A program made the position numbers and the translations under genes. Positions 8,741 through 17,867 of a stretch of DNA of 58,017 nucleotides are shown here, piece by piece; within the stretch, counting starts at the first letter, position 1, and every line of letters begins with the position of its first letter. Where the stretch lies: the NCBI GenBank assembly GCA_947629325.1, contig CANRDE010000005.1:1-58017 (forward strand), written 5' to 3'. This stretch comes from an uncultured Bacilli bacterium. Its GTDB lineage: Bacteria; Bacillota_I; Bacilli_A; RF39; UBA660. The notes beneath the pieces were generated by a model. That model searched no databases. It had not been told where the DNA came from and saw nothing but the letters and a program-made list of their open reading frames with translations.

Positions 8741-9628
8741 TTATATATTCTTATAAATGGGCTGTCTCAAATGATTGTTTTTAGTTCTTTCTATATATTG
8801 CACAAAACAAGTCATATGAGGGTTTAAAAAATTTATATTAGTTGTAAAATCAATAAATGGACTCTTTTTTAATATTTTAGATTTTTTTATTTCCGTATAT
8901 AATTTATATTTCTTGGCTAAAGATACTTTACCAACAAAATATAATTTTTTATCTCTTAATTCTCCTAAATACAAAGTAATACTTTCATTTTTGTTTTTAT
9001 CAGAATAGCCACCAATCACAAATTTTTCCTGTTTAAAATTTTTGATTTTAAGCCAAGAAGCAGTTCTAGTATTTATATTATATAAACTTCTTTTTTCCTT
9101 AGCTACAATTCCTTCCAATCCTAATTTCTTAATGCTTTGAAATAGGGCTTTACCATTTTCTTCAACATAGTTGGTTTTTATAAATACATCATTGTCTTTT
9201 ATGGTGGCTAATATTTTCTTTCTAGCTAATAAACTTAAATTAGTTAAATCTTTATTTTGATAAATAATATCAAAACACATAAAAATAATGGGATTTTCTT
9301 GACTTTGAGTATTTATTTTCGTTTTATTTTTTAAATGTGTTCTTTCCTGAAGCTTACCAAAAGACGGCAAATTATTATTAAAAGCCACTATTTCTCCATC
9401 AAAAATAGTTTTAGCTTTTACTAATTTACTTATTTTTTGTAATTCTGGAAATAAATTCGTAATATCTTGTTTATTTCTAGTTTGCACTATTACTTTTTCC
9501 GAAGTAGCAAATATTATAGCTCTTATACCATCAAATTTTACTTCAAATAAATAATCTTTATTATTAAATGGTTTTTCTACTTCTTTAAGAAGCATTGGCT
9601 TCCAATTTTTATTTTGCCATATATTCAT
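8741..9628 (-). CDS. ATP-dependent DNA ligase, stand-alone LigD-type ligase module
   Basis: This 295-residue protein has the nucleotidyltransferase motif I EVKFDGIRA at about residues 28-36 (adenylated Lys in KFDG), then GEIVAF, MCFDIIY, GLEGIVAKEK and WLKIKNF as motifs III-V, and a short OB-fold C terminus. It has no polymerase or nuclease domain, so it is a minimal LigD-type ligase. Its ATG overlaps the Ku stop (ATGA), which shows translational coupling and a joint role in non-homologous end joining. Confidence 0.9.
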   Translation of the reverse strand: MNIWQNKNWKPMLLKEVEKPFNNKDYLFEVKFDGIRAIIFATSEKVIVQTRNKQDITNLFPELQKISKLVKAKTIFDGEIVAFNNNLPSFGKLQERTHLKNKTKINTQSQENPIIFMCFDIIYQNKDLTNLSLLARKKILATIKDNDVFIKTNYVEENGKALFQSIKKLGLEGIVAKEKRSLYNINTRTASWLKIKNFKQEKFVIGGYSDKNKNESITLYLGELRDKKLYFVGKVSLAKKYKLYTEIKKSKILKKSPFIDFTTNINFLNPHMTCFVQYIERTKNNHLRQPIYKNI

Positions 9629-10374
9629 GATTTTTTCTTCAAACTCTTTTCTAAAGCTTCTAATAAATTATTTATTTGTTCCTTATTTTTTCTCTTTGTT
9701 TTTTTAATTTCTTTCCCATTTAATTTATCGTCTATCGCTTCCTTGATATTATTTTGATATTCATCATGGTATTTATCAGGTTCAAATTTTCCTTTCCACT
9801 CCTCGATTAATTTAATAGCTAAATTTAATTCTTTATCATTTACTTTGCCTTCTATTTCTTCTTCTGGAAGCATAATTTCTTCTTTAAAAAATAAGGTGGT
9901 CATAATTATTCCTACATTACTAAATCTTAAAATACAATAATAAAATTTATTTCCTAACACTGTTTTAGCTAAACCTACCATTTGGGTTTTCTTCAAAGCT
10001 TCGCAAAATAAATTATATGCCTTATTAGTTTTCTCTGTTTTTAAAATATAACTTTTTTCAAAATAAACCGGATCAATATCTTTTATCTTTAGAAAAGCAA
10101 TTATTTCTATTTCATGCTCGTTTTCTGGCTTTAATTTATCTAAATCTTCTTTAGGAAAAGTGATATACTTATCATTTTCATACTCATAGCCTTTAATAAT
10201 ATCTTTTTCTTTAACTTGTTTTTTACAATGATTACAATATTTAATGTATTGAATTCGATTTAGACAAGCTTTATGCAATTGATTAAAAGATGTATCATTA
10301 TTCTTAATGACAGGATTCATGACTATAGGAATATTTACTAAGCCAAAAGAAATATTATTATGAATGTTAGGCAT
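9625..10374 (-). CDS. ku: Ku-type DNA end-binding protein
   Basis: The 249-residue product shows the bacterial Ku core: SFGLVNIPI near the N terminus, LHKACLNRIQYIKYCNHC, then EKSYIL and GLAKTVLGNKFYYCILR. The C terminus is Lys-rich (KKTKRKNKEQ), as in Ku tails that bind DNA and recruit ligase. A longer frame begins at a GTG at 10383, but that GTG is part of the GAGGTG ribosome site. The ATG at 10374 is the better start. The stop codon TGA overlaps the ligase ATG. Confidence 0.9.
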   Translation of the reverse strand: MPNIHNNISFGLVNIPIVMNPVIKNNDTSFNQLHKACLNRIQYIKYCNHCKKQVKEKDIIKGYEYENDKYITFPKEDLDKLKPENEHEIEIIAFLKIKDIDPVYFEKSYILKTEKTNKAYNLFCEALKKTQMVGLAKTVLGNKFYYCILRFSNVGIIMTTLFFKEEIMLPEEEIEGKVNDKELNLAIKLIEEWKGKFEPDKYHDEYQNNIKEAIDDKLNGKEIKKTKRKNKEQINNLLEALEKSLKKKS

Positions 10375-10470
10375 TAAGTTCACCTCAAAAATATTATTGG
10401 CTTTTTTTCTAAATTTATGTGTAATTATCTTTCATATAAAGATTATTTTTTGCTATAATATAAATGAATA

Positions 10471-11802
10471 ATGGAGGTGTTATTTATCAAAACTTATTAC
10501 ACTACTAGTATTTTGGCTGTTATAACGCTTCTTTTTTTAATATTTGATTCATTTATTCCAGAGCAAAAGCAAAATGTTACTAAAGTCAGTAATTCCTATT
10601 TAACAGGTATAATTGTAACCAATAAAGACAATATTTTGACCCTTAAAGATGAAGAAAACCAAATTTTCCAATTTGAAAATAGTAATATTAACAAGGTTAT
10701 AGGGACTAAATTATCTATTGAATATAAAGACAATAAAATAATAAACTATCAAGTTTTAGACGAATCTCCAATTCCTCTTGACTGGCTAGATGATGGTCTT
10801 TTTCAAAATTATTATTTAGATAGTTTTAATAAATTGCAAACTCTATCTTTAGAAGAAAAAATAAGCCAACTATTATTAGTTCACTACACTAATGATTCCC
10901 TTCAAATTCAAGAGCAATATCAATTTGGTGGTTTTATATTTTTTGAAAAAGACTTTAAAAATAAAACCAAAAAAGAAGTGAAAAATATGATTCAAGAATT
11001 ACAAAAAATTTCTAAGATTCCTATTTTAACTACTATTGACGAAGAAGGAGGAAAAGTATCAAGAATTAGTAGTAATCCAAATCTAGTAGCAGAGCCTTTT
11101 AAATCCTCACAAGAATTATATAATTTAGGAGGTTTTAGTCTGATTCAAAAAGATGTTATAAATAAAAGTCAAATTTTATCAGAATTAGGATTAAATCTAA
11201 ATCTAGCTCCTGTTGTAGATGTTTCTACTAATCCAAATGATTATATTTATTCTCGAACTTTAGGTTTAGATACTACTTTAACAAGTATCTATGCGCAAAC
11301 AGTTATCGAAGCCAGTAAAAATACAAATGTTTCATATACCCTCAAACATTTTCCTGGTTATGGTAGCAATTTAGATACCCATAAAGGAACATCCATAGAT
11401 AGCAAATCATATGAGGATATTCTGAAATATGACATACCACCTTTTGAAGCCGGTATTAAAGCTGGTGCAGAGGCAATTATGAATAGTCATAATATTGTTC
11501 AAAATATTGATAGTACTCCTTCATCTTTATCTAAAAAGATGCATGAATTACTAAGAAATGATCTTCATTTCACCGGTATTATTATTACTGATGATTTAAA
11601 TATGGGGGCTTTAAAAAACATTGAAAATATTGAAACTAAAGCACTCTTGGCTGGTAATAACATTTTAATTACTTCCAATTATAAAAACAGTTTTAATAAT
11701 ATCAAAAATGGAATAAATAGTGGCTTAATAACGGAAGCAGAGATTAATAAATTGGTATTTAGGGTAATTGCGTGGAAATATTATAAAAATCTTTTAACAT
11801 AA
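10471..11802 (+). CDS. GH3-family beta-N-acetylhexosaminidase-like, membrane-anchored
   Basis: The roughly 440-residue product has one N-terminal membrane helix and then a GH3 catalytic domain: FGGFIFFEKDF, TIDEEGGKVSR, LAPVVDVSTNP, KHFPGYGSNLDTHKG and ITDDLNMG, whose Asp is the expected nucleophile. The DTH set fits NagZ-type hexosaminidases acting on wall glycans. The start is unsettled: ATG at 10471 overlaps the GGAGGTG site (10473-10479), and the next in-frame codon at ideal spacing is ATC at 10486-10488. TGCTATAAT at 10451-10459 is the promoter. Confidence 0.85.
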   Translation: MEVLFIKTYYTTSILAVITLLFLIFDSFIPEQKQNVTKVSNSYLTGIIVTNKDNILTLKDEENQIFQFENSNINKVIGTKLSIEYKDNKIINYQVLDESPIPLDWLDDGLFQNYYLDSFNKLQTLSLEEKISQLLLVHYTNDSLQIQEQYQFGGFIFFEKDFKNKTKKEVKNMIQELQKISKIPILTTIDEEGGKVSRISSNPNLVAEPFKSSQELYNLGGFSLIQKDVINKSQILSELGLNLNLAPVVDVSTNPNDYIYSRTLGLDTTLTSIYAQTVIEASKNTNVSYTLKHFPGYGSNLDTHKGTSIDSKSYEDILKYDIPPFEAGIKAGAEAIMNSHNIVQNIDSTPSSLSKKMHELLRNDLHFTGIIITDDLNMGALKNIENIETKALLAGNNILITSNYKNSFNNIKNGINSGLITEAEINKLVFRVIAWKYYKNLLT

Positions 11803-11812
11803 ATATCACTTT

Positions 11813-11828
11813 TAAACCATATGGTTTA
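11813..11828. promoter_or_regulatory. Perfect 16-bp palindrome before tspO
   Basis: TAAACCATATGGTTTA is a perfect palindrome ending 2 bases before the AGGTG ribosome site of the TspO gene. It is G/C-poor and lacks a T-run, so it is not a clear terminator. It could be an operator or a small RNA hairpin at the translation start. Confidence 0.45.
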
Positions 11829-11841
11829 TTAGGTGATGTTA

Positions 11842-12297
11842 ATGAAAAACTTTTTTCTTAAAGTTTACTATCTATTTTTCCCACTTTTATGTGGTTCAAT
11901 AATTGGTTTAATTATCGCTGATTTTATTGATTATGGGACTTTAAATAAACCTTTATTATCGCCACCAGGATTTTTGTTTCCAATCATATGGTCAATAATT
12001 TATTTACTATTAGGTATATCTTATTATTTGTTTAAAACCAATAATTCCTGTACTATAAAAGAAAGTAAAATATATTACACTCAATTAGGAGTTAACTTAT
12101 TATGGAGCATATTTTTCTTTGTGTTTAAATGGCGGTTCTTTTCTATATTTTGGACTATTTTGCTTTTAATATTAGTAATTTATTTATTATATTTGTTTTT
12201 CCAAAGATATAAATTATCAGGTTATTTAAATATTCCTTATCTATTATGGTTAATTTTTGCCACCTATTTGACCATTGGAGTTTATATATTAAATTAA
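11842..12297 (+). CDS. tspO: TspO/MBR-family membrane protein
   Basis: The 151-residue product has five membrane helices and TspO landmarks: a KPLLSPPGFLFPIIWSIIYLLLG block (the PxxxFxxxW region), then QLGVNLLWSIFFF, and a final LWLIFATYLTIGVY. TspO proteins bind tetrapyrroles and help in stress responses. The frame can be read from a GTG at 11833, but that is inside the AGGTG ribosome site. ATG at 11842 is preferred. It ends overlapping the convergent permease gene by 4 bases. Confidence 0.88.
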   Translation: MKNFFLKVYYLFFPLLCGSIIGLIIADFIDYGTLNKPLLSPPGFLFPIIWSIIYLLLGISYYLFKTNNSCTIKESKIYYTQLGVNLLWSIFFFVFKWRFFSIFWTILLLILVIYLLYLFFQRYKLSGYLNIPYLLWLIFATYLTIGVYILN

Positions 12298-13412
12298 TAT
12301 ATTAAGTTAGTAATTATAATAATTATTGTTAGAAATAAGGTATTAAATAATGTAAATAAACCAAGATATTTTAAGAAATTGCGTGGTTGATGTTTTAAAA
12401 ATTCTTTTAGAGTAATTAAGCTTGCTAAAGAAGAAATTAATATTCCTAATGAACCTACATTGACTGCAATTAATAAATCTCTGTAATTAGTAGTAAATTT
12501 AGACAATAAAATTGCAGATGGAACATTGCTAATAAATTGACAGGAAATTATACCGGCTAAAAGAGTATTTCGATTTACTAAGTTAGTAATAAAATTAACT
12601 ATAAAGTCAATACGAGCCAAATTGCTAGAAAAGACGAAAAAGGCCATAAAAGTTAATATAAGTGCATAATCGACATATTTAAATCTTTCTATATCAATAA
12701 GAATAATACTCATAATTACTATTCCAAGCGCTACTATACTAGGAAAAACTCTAAAAATGCTTAGTATTACTAATATGAATAAAACAATATATACCACCAA
12801 CTTTTGCTTATCTATTTCTATATTTTCATTATTCTTTATCTCTAGTGATTCATTTTTTATAAAACAACAACATATAAACAATAATATTGCTACAACAAAA
12901 AATTGTCCTAACAAAATACTAATAAATTCGGCAGGATTAATATTAAAATATGAATACAAATATAAATTTTGAGGATTACCATAAGGAGTAATCATTCCTC
13001 CCATATTAGCAGCAATTGTCTGCATAATAAAAACAAAAGCTAAATATTTATCATTTTTGGTGTTATGTAAAACTAAATATGTTAATGGTAAAAAAGTAAT
13101 TAAAGACATATCATTAGCTACAATTAAATCAAATATAAAAGTGCCAAATACTAAAGCTAAAATAACTGCTCTCCTTGTATGAAATATACTTATTAATTTC
13201 TTTGATACCAATTCAAAAAAATTAGTGTTTTTTAATCCAGCTACTACAATAAGCATGCAAAATAGACATATTAAAGTATTCCATTCAAAATAAGAAAAAT
13301 ATTCTCTATCTGGTGGAATAATAAAACAAGAAATAATTGCTAAAATTAATGCGATTATTAAAACAATTTCTTTTTTGACAAAATTTAGGACTTTTTCTTT
13401 CACACTAATCAT
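12294..13412 (-). CDS. ArsB/CitM/SLC13-type permease
   Basis: This 372-residue protein has about ten membrane helices. Signature pieces are LIVANDMSLITFLPL, a re-entrant-loop-like MGGMITPYGNPQN and NVPSAILLSKF in the second half, as in the ion-transporter superfamily of ArsB, NhaD and SLC13 proteins. The substrate is not shown. The ATG at 13412 is only one base from an AGGG sequence, so the GTG at 13403 could be the true start. It converges on tspO. Confidence 0.8.
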   Translation of the reverse strand: MISVKEKVLNFVKKEIVLIIALILAIISCFIIPPDREYFSYFEWNTLICLFCMLIVVAGLKNTNFFELVSKKLISIFHTRRAVILALVFGTFIFDLIVANDMSLITFLPLTYLVLHNTKNDKYLAFVFIMQTIAANMGGMITPYGNPQNLYLYSYFNINPAEFISILLGQFFVVAILLFICCCFIKNESLEIKNNENIEIDKQKLVVYIVLFILVILSIFRVFPSIVALGIVIMSIILIDIERFKYVDYALILTFMAFFVFSSNLARIDFIVNFITNLVNRNTLLAGIISCQFISNVPSAILLSKFTTNYRDLLIAVNVGSLGILISSLASLITLKEFLKHQPRNFLKYLGLFTLFNTLFLTIIIIITNLIY

Positions 13413-13450
13413 ACCCTAACTGTAAGTTTATTATAAACTATTTAAAATTA

Positions 13451-13477
13451 AAAAGAAAGTGTTTAACTTTCTTTTTT
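13451..13477 (-). terminator. Intrinsic terminator overlapping the holin-like gene stop
   Basis: On the minus strand AAAAGAAAGT pairs with ACTTTCTTTT across a 5-base loop, with further T bases. The TAA stop of the 13463 gene lies in the loop, so the terminator stem is part of the coding sequence. Confidence 0.6.
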
Positions 13478-13726
13478 AGCTACATCATCCAATAATTTTT
13501 TTAAATTGTTAAAAACATCATAAGTCCCACCTGTAAATAAACCTACTGTAGTCAATACTAAACTAAAATCTTTGGTAATAACATAATATATTATAGCTGT
13601 TATAATGCCTATTAATAAATTTTGTAATGGTATTAAATAATTATTTATTTTAGGATTTTTCTTGGCCATTATACCAAGTAAGAAGGTAACAAATGATGTT
13701 ACAGCCACAAAAATCGAATGTAACAT
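13463..13726 (-). CDS. Small holin-like membrane protein
   Basis: This 87-residue protein has two or three hydrophobic segments and a charged C terminus. The pattern LIPLQNLLIGIITAIIYY followed by GLFTGGTYDVFNNL is like holin-type proteins of Bacillota phages and their chromosomal relatives. No other phage gene is nearby, so a lysis role is doubtful. The ATG follows GGAGGAAAAAT. The gene ends inside its own terminator. Confidence 0.6.
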   Translation of the reverse strand: MLHSIFVAVTSFVTFLLGIMAKKNPKINNYLIPLQNLLIGIITAIIYYVITKDFSLVLTTVGLFTGGTYDVFNNLKKLLDDVAKKES

Positions 13727-13801
13727 ATTTTTCCTCCATAATATTATATGAAATATATCATTATTTAAAAATTATTAACACCTACAAACTAAGTATCTAA
13801 G

Positions 13802-14470
13802 TTAATCTCTTCTATTATTAAATACTAATATTAATCTCAATATTTCTATAACCGAGCTTAATACTGATGCCACATATGTAAGAGCAGCGGCTGACAACAT
13901 TTTAGATACTCCTGTATCTTCTCCTTTTCCAATTAAATTTAATTTTGATAATTCGGCTTTAGCCCTTTTACTGGCGTCAAGTTCAACTGGCAAAGTTATT
14001 AACTCAAATATTAAACCAATAATAATAAGACCAATACCTAAGGCAAAAATTTTAAAATATTGAGTAAATAACCCGATGACAATTACGATCCAAGAAAAAT
14101 AGGAAGCAAAACTAACAATTGGAAAAATAAAACTCCTTATTTTTAAAAATGTATAGTTATTTTTATCTTGAAGAGCATGACCACATTCATGAGCTGCTAC
14201 GGCAGCAGCGGCTATTGTCTCCCCTTTAAAAATATCATGCGATAATTTAATAACCTTACGATTGGGATCATAATGATCAGTTAAATTTCCTTCTGTCTCC
14301 ACTATATAAATATCGTCTAAACCATTAGCATCCAATATTTTTCGGGCCACTTCAAACCCAGATAAACCATTACTATTTTCTTCATTTTTATATTTTCTGT
14401 ATGATGAATTTATATTTATTTGGGCTACTAAAGGAATTATAAAAATTAATAAATAAAGTATCAATTCCAT
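13802..14470 (-). CDS. YugP-type membrane zinc metallopeptidase
   Basis: This 222-residue protein has an N-terminal membrane helix, the zinc motif AAHECGHALQ at about residues 93-102, a pair of membrane helices after it, and a later ELDASKRA segment typical of the YugP family. It is probably a membrane-facing protease of unknown substrate. The ATG overlaps the cysS stop by one base (TAATG) and its GAGGTGA ribosome site lies within cysS, so translation is coupled. Confidence 0.85.
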   Translation of the reverse strand: MELILYLLIFIIPLVAQININSSYRKYKNEENSNGLSGFEVARKILDANGLDDIYIVETEGNLTDHYDPNRKVIKLSHDIFKGETIAAAAVAAHECGHALQDKNNYTFLKIRSFIFPIVSFASYFSWIVIVIGLFTQYFKIFALGIGLIIIGLIFELITLPVELDASKRAKAELSKLNLIGKGEDTGVSKMLSAAALTYVASVLSSVIEILRLILVFNNRRD

Positions 14471-15855
14471 TATATCACCTCATATATAGTTCCTTCCCTA
14501 GTATCTCTTATTATTATACCCATATTTTTTAATTCTTCTCTAATTTGGTCAGCTTTTACAAAATCTTTATTCTCTTTAGCTAATTTTCTTTCCGCTATTT
14601 TTTGCTTAATAAATTCTTCATTTATTTGAACTTGTTCTTTTTGAGTTAAATTCAAACTTAATACTTCATCAAAATTTTTAATTAATTCATATTTTGTTTT
14701 ATCATTAAGATTGCTTTTTAAGACGTCATATACTATTGCTAAAGCATTAGCAGTATTTAAATCATCTTCTAAAGCAGCTTTAAATTTAGTTTTATAACTA
14801 TCAAAAGCTTCTGTTTCTATTTCTCCATTATGATTTAAATTTAAAACCTTATTTTTTAATTTTTTATAAGCTATTTCACAAGAATCTAACAATTCATAAG
14901 AAAAAGACAATTGCTTCCGATAATGACTTTGTAAAACCATATATCTAAAACTTAAAGGATTATACCCTTCCTCTTTTAAAGTTGAGGGTGTCAAAATATG
15001 ACCTAAACTTTTACTCATTTTAACATTATTAGTTAATAACCAAGCTAAATGAACCCAATAGTTACACCATTTATGCCCTAAGTAGGCTTCGCTTTGTGCT
15101 ATTTCATTAGTATGATGGGGAAAAACAGCATCCTCGGCGCCAAAGTGAATATCTAAATATTCACCTAAATATTTAATAGCAATACCCGAACATTCTATGT
15201 GCCAACCAGGGAACCCTCTTCCAAATGGACTATCCCATTGCAATTCTTGATTACCAAATTTCGAGTTAGTAAACCAAAGAACAAAATCAGCCGGATTCTT
15301 TTTATTCTTATCTTCTTCAACATCGCTTCGACTAGCTACTATTAATTCTTCTTCTTTGCGACCAGATAGTTCATAATATTGAGAATATTTACTAGTATCA
15401 AAATAGATATTACCATTACTTTCATAGGCATACCCATCTTTTAATAATTTAGTAATTATTTTTATATACATATCAATTTCTTTAGTTGCGGGAACAACAG
15501 TTTTAGGCCAATTTATATTAACAAGTTCACAGTCTTGTTTAAAAGCTTCGGTGTAAAAATTAGCTATTTCTTTAGAAGTTTTATGCTCTCTTTCCATAGC
15601 AATGGCCATTTTATCTTCGCCAGTATCTCCATCACTTTTTAAATGACCAACATCAGTTATATTCATTACCCTTTTAACATCATATCCTAAATATTTAAAA
15701 GTCTTTTCAAATACATCTTCAATAATATAAGTTCTTATATTACCTAAATGTTGATAGTGATAAACTGTTGGACCACAAGTATACATTCGAATTATTCCAT
15801 CTTCATGAGGAATAAATTCATCAATTCTTTTCGTTAAAGTATTATATAATTTCAT
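14470..15855 (-). CDS. cysS: Cysteinyl-tRNA synthetase
   Basis: This 461-residue class I enzyme charges tRNA-Cys. Visible signatures are MYTCGPTVYHYQHLGN, where the first Cys is a zinc ligand and HLGN is the HIGH-type motif, then WHIECSGIA with further zinc ligands, and KMSKSLG at about residues 277-283 as the KMSKS loop. The length is normal for the family. It lies 10 bases after gltX, as gltX-cysS pairs often do in Bacillota. No T-box leader is seen ahead of the pair. Confidence 0.96.
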   Translation of the reverse strand: MKLYNTLTKRIDEFIPHEDGIIRMYTCGPTVYHYQHLGNIRTYIIEDVFEKTFKYLGYDVKRVMNITDVGHLKSDGDTGEDKMAIAMEREHKTSKEIANFYTEAFKQDCELVNINWPKTVVPATKEIDMYIKIITKLLKDGYAYESNGNIYFDTSKYSQYYELSGRKEEELIVASRSDVEEDKNKKNPADFVLWFTNSKFGNQELQWDSPFGRGFPGWHIECSGIAIKYLGEYLDIHFGAEDAVFPHHTNEIAQSEAYLGHKWCNYWVHLAWLLTNNVKMSKSLGHILTPSTLKEEGYNPLSFRYMVLQSHYRKQLSFSYELLDSCEIAYKKLKNKVLNLNHNGEIETEAFDSYKTKFKAALEDDLNTANALAIVYDVLKSNLNDKTKYELIKNFDEVLSLNLTQKEQVQINEEFIKQKIAERKLAKENKDFVKADQIREELKNMGIIIRDTREGTIYEVI

Positions 15856-15865
15856 TTAAAATCTC

Positions 15866-17284
15866 CTAACTTAATCTTTCAAGTACTTTATCTTGACCTA
15901 TTAAATAAATTTCATCAGGAAGTTCAGGACCATGTTCAATACCACTTATCTTTATTCTAATTGGCATATATAATAATTTCCCTTTTATACCAGTTTTTTC
16001 TTTAACTCTTGTAATAACTTCAGCGATATTTTCAACATTCCATTCTTTAATTTTAGCAATTTCTTCTTTATAAGCATTTATAACTACCGGGATGTTTTCA
16101 TCACTTTGTAAAAATTCTTCATTTTCCTTACTAATATTTATTTCATTATTAAAGAAAATATTAACAAGATCATTTATTTCCTTGCCAAATGATAAATGAT
16201 CTTTATAAATTAATAATAATTTATTAATCCATTCTTCGGATTTTCCCCTTACATCATGGGTTAAAAATGGTCTAATAAATTTAAGATAATCTTCATCACT
16301 CAAAGCTTTTATGTATTTGGCATTAAACCAATTTAATTTTTTAACATCATATTGACTAGATGACTTACTTATTCTATTTTCATTGAAATTTTTAATTAAT
16401 TCTTCCATACTGAAAATTTCTTGATTTGTCTCTGGACTCCAACCAAGCAATACTAAATAATTAACAATGGCCTCTGGTAAATAACCGTCGTTATATAAAT
16501 CCATGAAAGAAGCATCACCATTCCGTTTGGATAATTTATTTCCATCACTACCTAAAACCATAGCAACATGTATATAAGTTGGCTTTTCCCAACCAAAGGC
16601 ATCATATAATAAATTATATTTTGCGGTTTGATCTAAATATTCTTTTCCTCTTATAACATGAGTAATTTGCATTAAGTGATCATCTACCACATTAGCAAAA
16701 TTATAAGTAGGATATCCATCACTTTTTAGTAATATTTGATCATCTAACACACTATTATCTATTTTTATTTTTCCATAAACGACATCATCTACAATGGTTG
16801 TACCGGTTTTAGGCATTTTTTGCCTAATAACATAAGGAACGCCCTTTTTTAAATTTTCTTCAATGGTCTCTTTGCTTAATTTAGAACAACGTCCATCATA
16901 TAAAAATGGTTTCTTTCTGGCATTAGCCCTTTCCCGCATTTCTTCCAATTCTTGCTCTGTGCAAAAACAATAATATGCATGACCTTTTTCCACTAATTCC
17001 AAGGCATACTTTTTATACAAATCTAATCTTTCACTTTGAATATAAGGGCCAAATTCACCTTCATTATTAGGGCCTTCATCAATTTTTATATCACATAATT
17101 TTAAAGTATTATATATAAAATCAATGGCGCCTTCCACTTTTCTATTTTGATCGGTATCTTCTATTCTTAAAATAAATTTTCCTCCATTATGTTTAGCTAC
17201 TAAATATTCAAATATAGCTGTTCTTAAATTACCAATATGCATAAAACCAGTAGGTGATGGAGCAAATCTTGTTCTTGGTGTCAT
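15866..17284 (-). CDS. gltX: Glutamyl-tRNA synthetase
   Basis: The 472-residue class I synthetase shows RFAPSPTGFMHIGNLR with the HIGH-type motif at the N terminus and KLSKRNGD as the KMSKS-type loop, plus an all-helical anticodon-binding C terminus. In Bacillota GltX often also charges tRNA-Gln, which is then amidated. Whether it does here cannot be told. The frame begins at a GTG at 17293 lying in the AGGAAGTG ribosome site. ATG at 17284 gives the expected MTPRTRFAPSPTG start. Confidence 0.96.
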   Translation of the reverse strand: MTPRTRFAPSPTGFMHIGNLRTAIFEYLVAKHNGGKFILRIEDTDQNRKVEGAIDFIYNTLKLCDIKIDEGPNNEGEFGPYIQSERLDLYKKYALELVEKGHAYYCFCTEQELEEMRERANARKKPFLYDGRCSKLSKETIEENLKKGVPYVIRQKMPKTGTTIVDDVVYGKIKIDNSVLDDQILLKSDGYPTYNFANVVDDHLMQITHVIRGKEYLDQTAKYNLLYDAFGWEKPTYIHVAMVLGSDGNKLSKRNGDASFMDLYNDGYLPEAIVNYLVLLGWSPETNQEIFSMEELIKNFNENRISKSSSQYDVKKLNWFNAKYIKALSDEDYLKFIRPFLTHDVRGKSEEWINKLLLIYKDHLSFGKEINDLVNIFFNNEINISKENEEFLQSDENIPVVINAYKEEIAKIKEWNVENIAEVITRVKEKTGIKGKLLYMPIRIKISGIEHGPELPDEIYLIGQDKVLERLS

Positions 17285-17435
17285 ATTAATCACTTCCTAA
17301 CCAATATTTTAGCATATTATTTACCTTTTTTCATTAATAATTATCAAATATCTATTACTAGAAACTTAGTAACATGTGTTTTCTGAACTATCTAAAGTTT
17401 AAAAGATATGTTATAATTTTTATAAGGTGAAAAAT

Positions 17436-17867
17436 ATGTTACTTTATAAAAGCTCTAATTGGGAAGTTGTTTTTTGTGATTGGTGTCAAGAATTTATTGG
17501 TTATTGCAGTATTTCCTCAAATAAAAAAAATCTCAGCAATCTGACTCCCGAAGAATGGCAAGAATTAGGACAAATTGAAAAAGAATTAGAAAGAGTATGC
17601 AAAAAACTATTTAAAACTACAATGTTTAATTTTGCTTGTTTAATGAATAATGCTTATCTAGATAAGACAGAACCTCATGTTCATTTTCACTTTTTCCCTC
17701 GTTATAAGAAAAAAATAAAAATATTTAATAAGACTTATGTAGATAAACATTTTGGTTATAATTTTTGGAAATGGGCTTTAGATGATAACCAGCAACAAAA
17801 AGATATATTTACTAAAGAGGAAAGATTACAAATTTTTGAATTAATGAAAAAGGAATTTAAAATTTAA
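17436..17867 (+). CDS. HIT-like (histidine triad) family protein
   Basis: The 143-residue product has the histidine-triad core EPHVHFHFFPRY at about residues 84-95 (H-x-H-x-H). Earlier it has MFNFACLMNNAYL, which fits the nucleotide-binding strand of HIT proteins. The N terminus (LLYKSSNWEVVFCD, GYCSI) also fits. The substrate is unknown, and relatives are nucleotide hydrolases or transferases. The GTG at 17427 belongs to the AAGGTG site, so ATG 17436 is used. TGTTATAAT at 17409-17417 makes a very short leader. It abuts the tex stop convergently. Confidence 0.8.
   Translation: MLLYKSSNWEVVFCDWCQEFIGYCSISSNKKNLSNLTPEEWQELGQIEKELERVCKKLFKTTMFNFACLMNNAYLDKTEPHVHFHFFPRYKKKIKIFNKTYVDKHFGYNFWKWALDDNQQQKDIFTKEERLQIFELMKKEFKI

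Noticed and set aside
13463-13726. Prophage lysis cassette
   Set aside because: The holin-like gene is alone among chromosomal genes, with no endolysin or phage structural gene nearby.
14470-17426. T-box leader before gltX-cysS
   Set aside because: The region before gltX has no T-box sequence or antiterminator-like fold that I can see.
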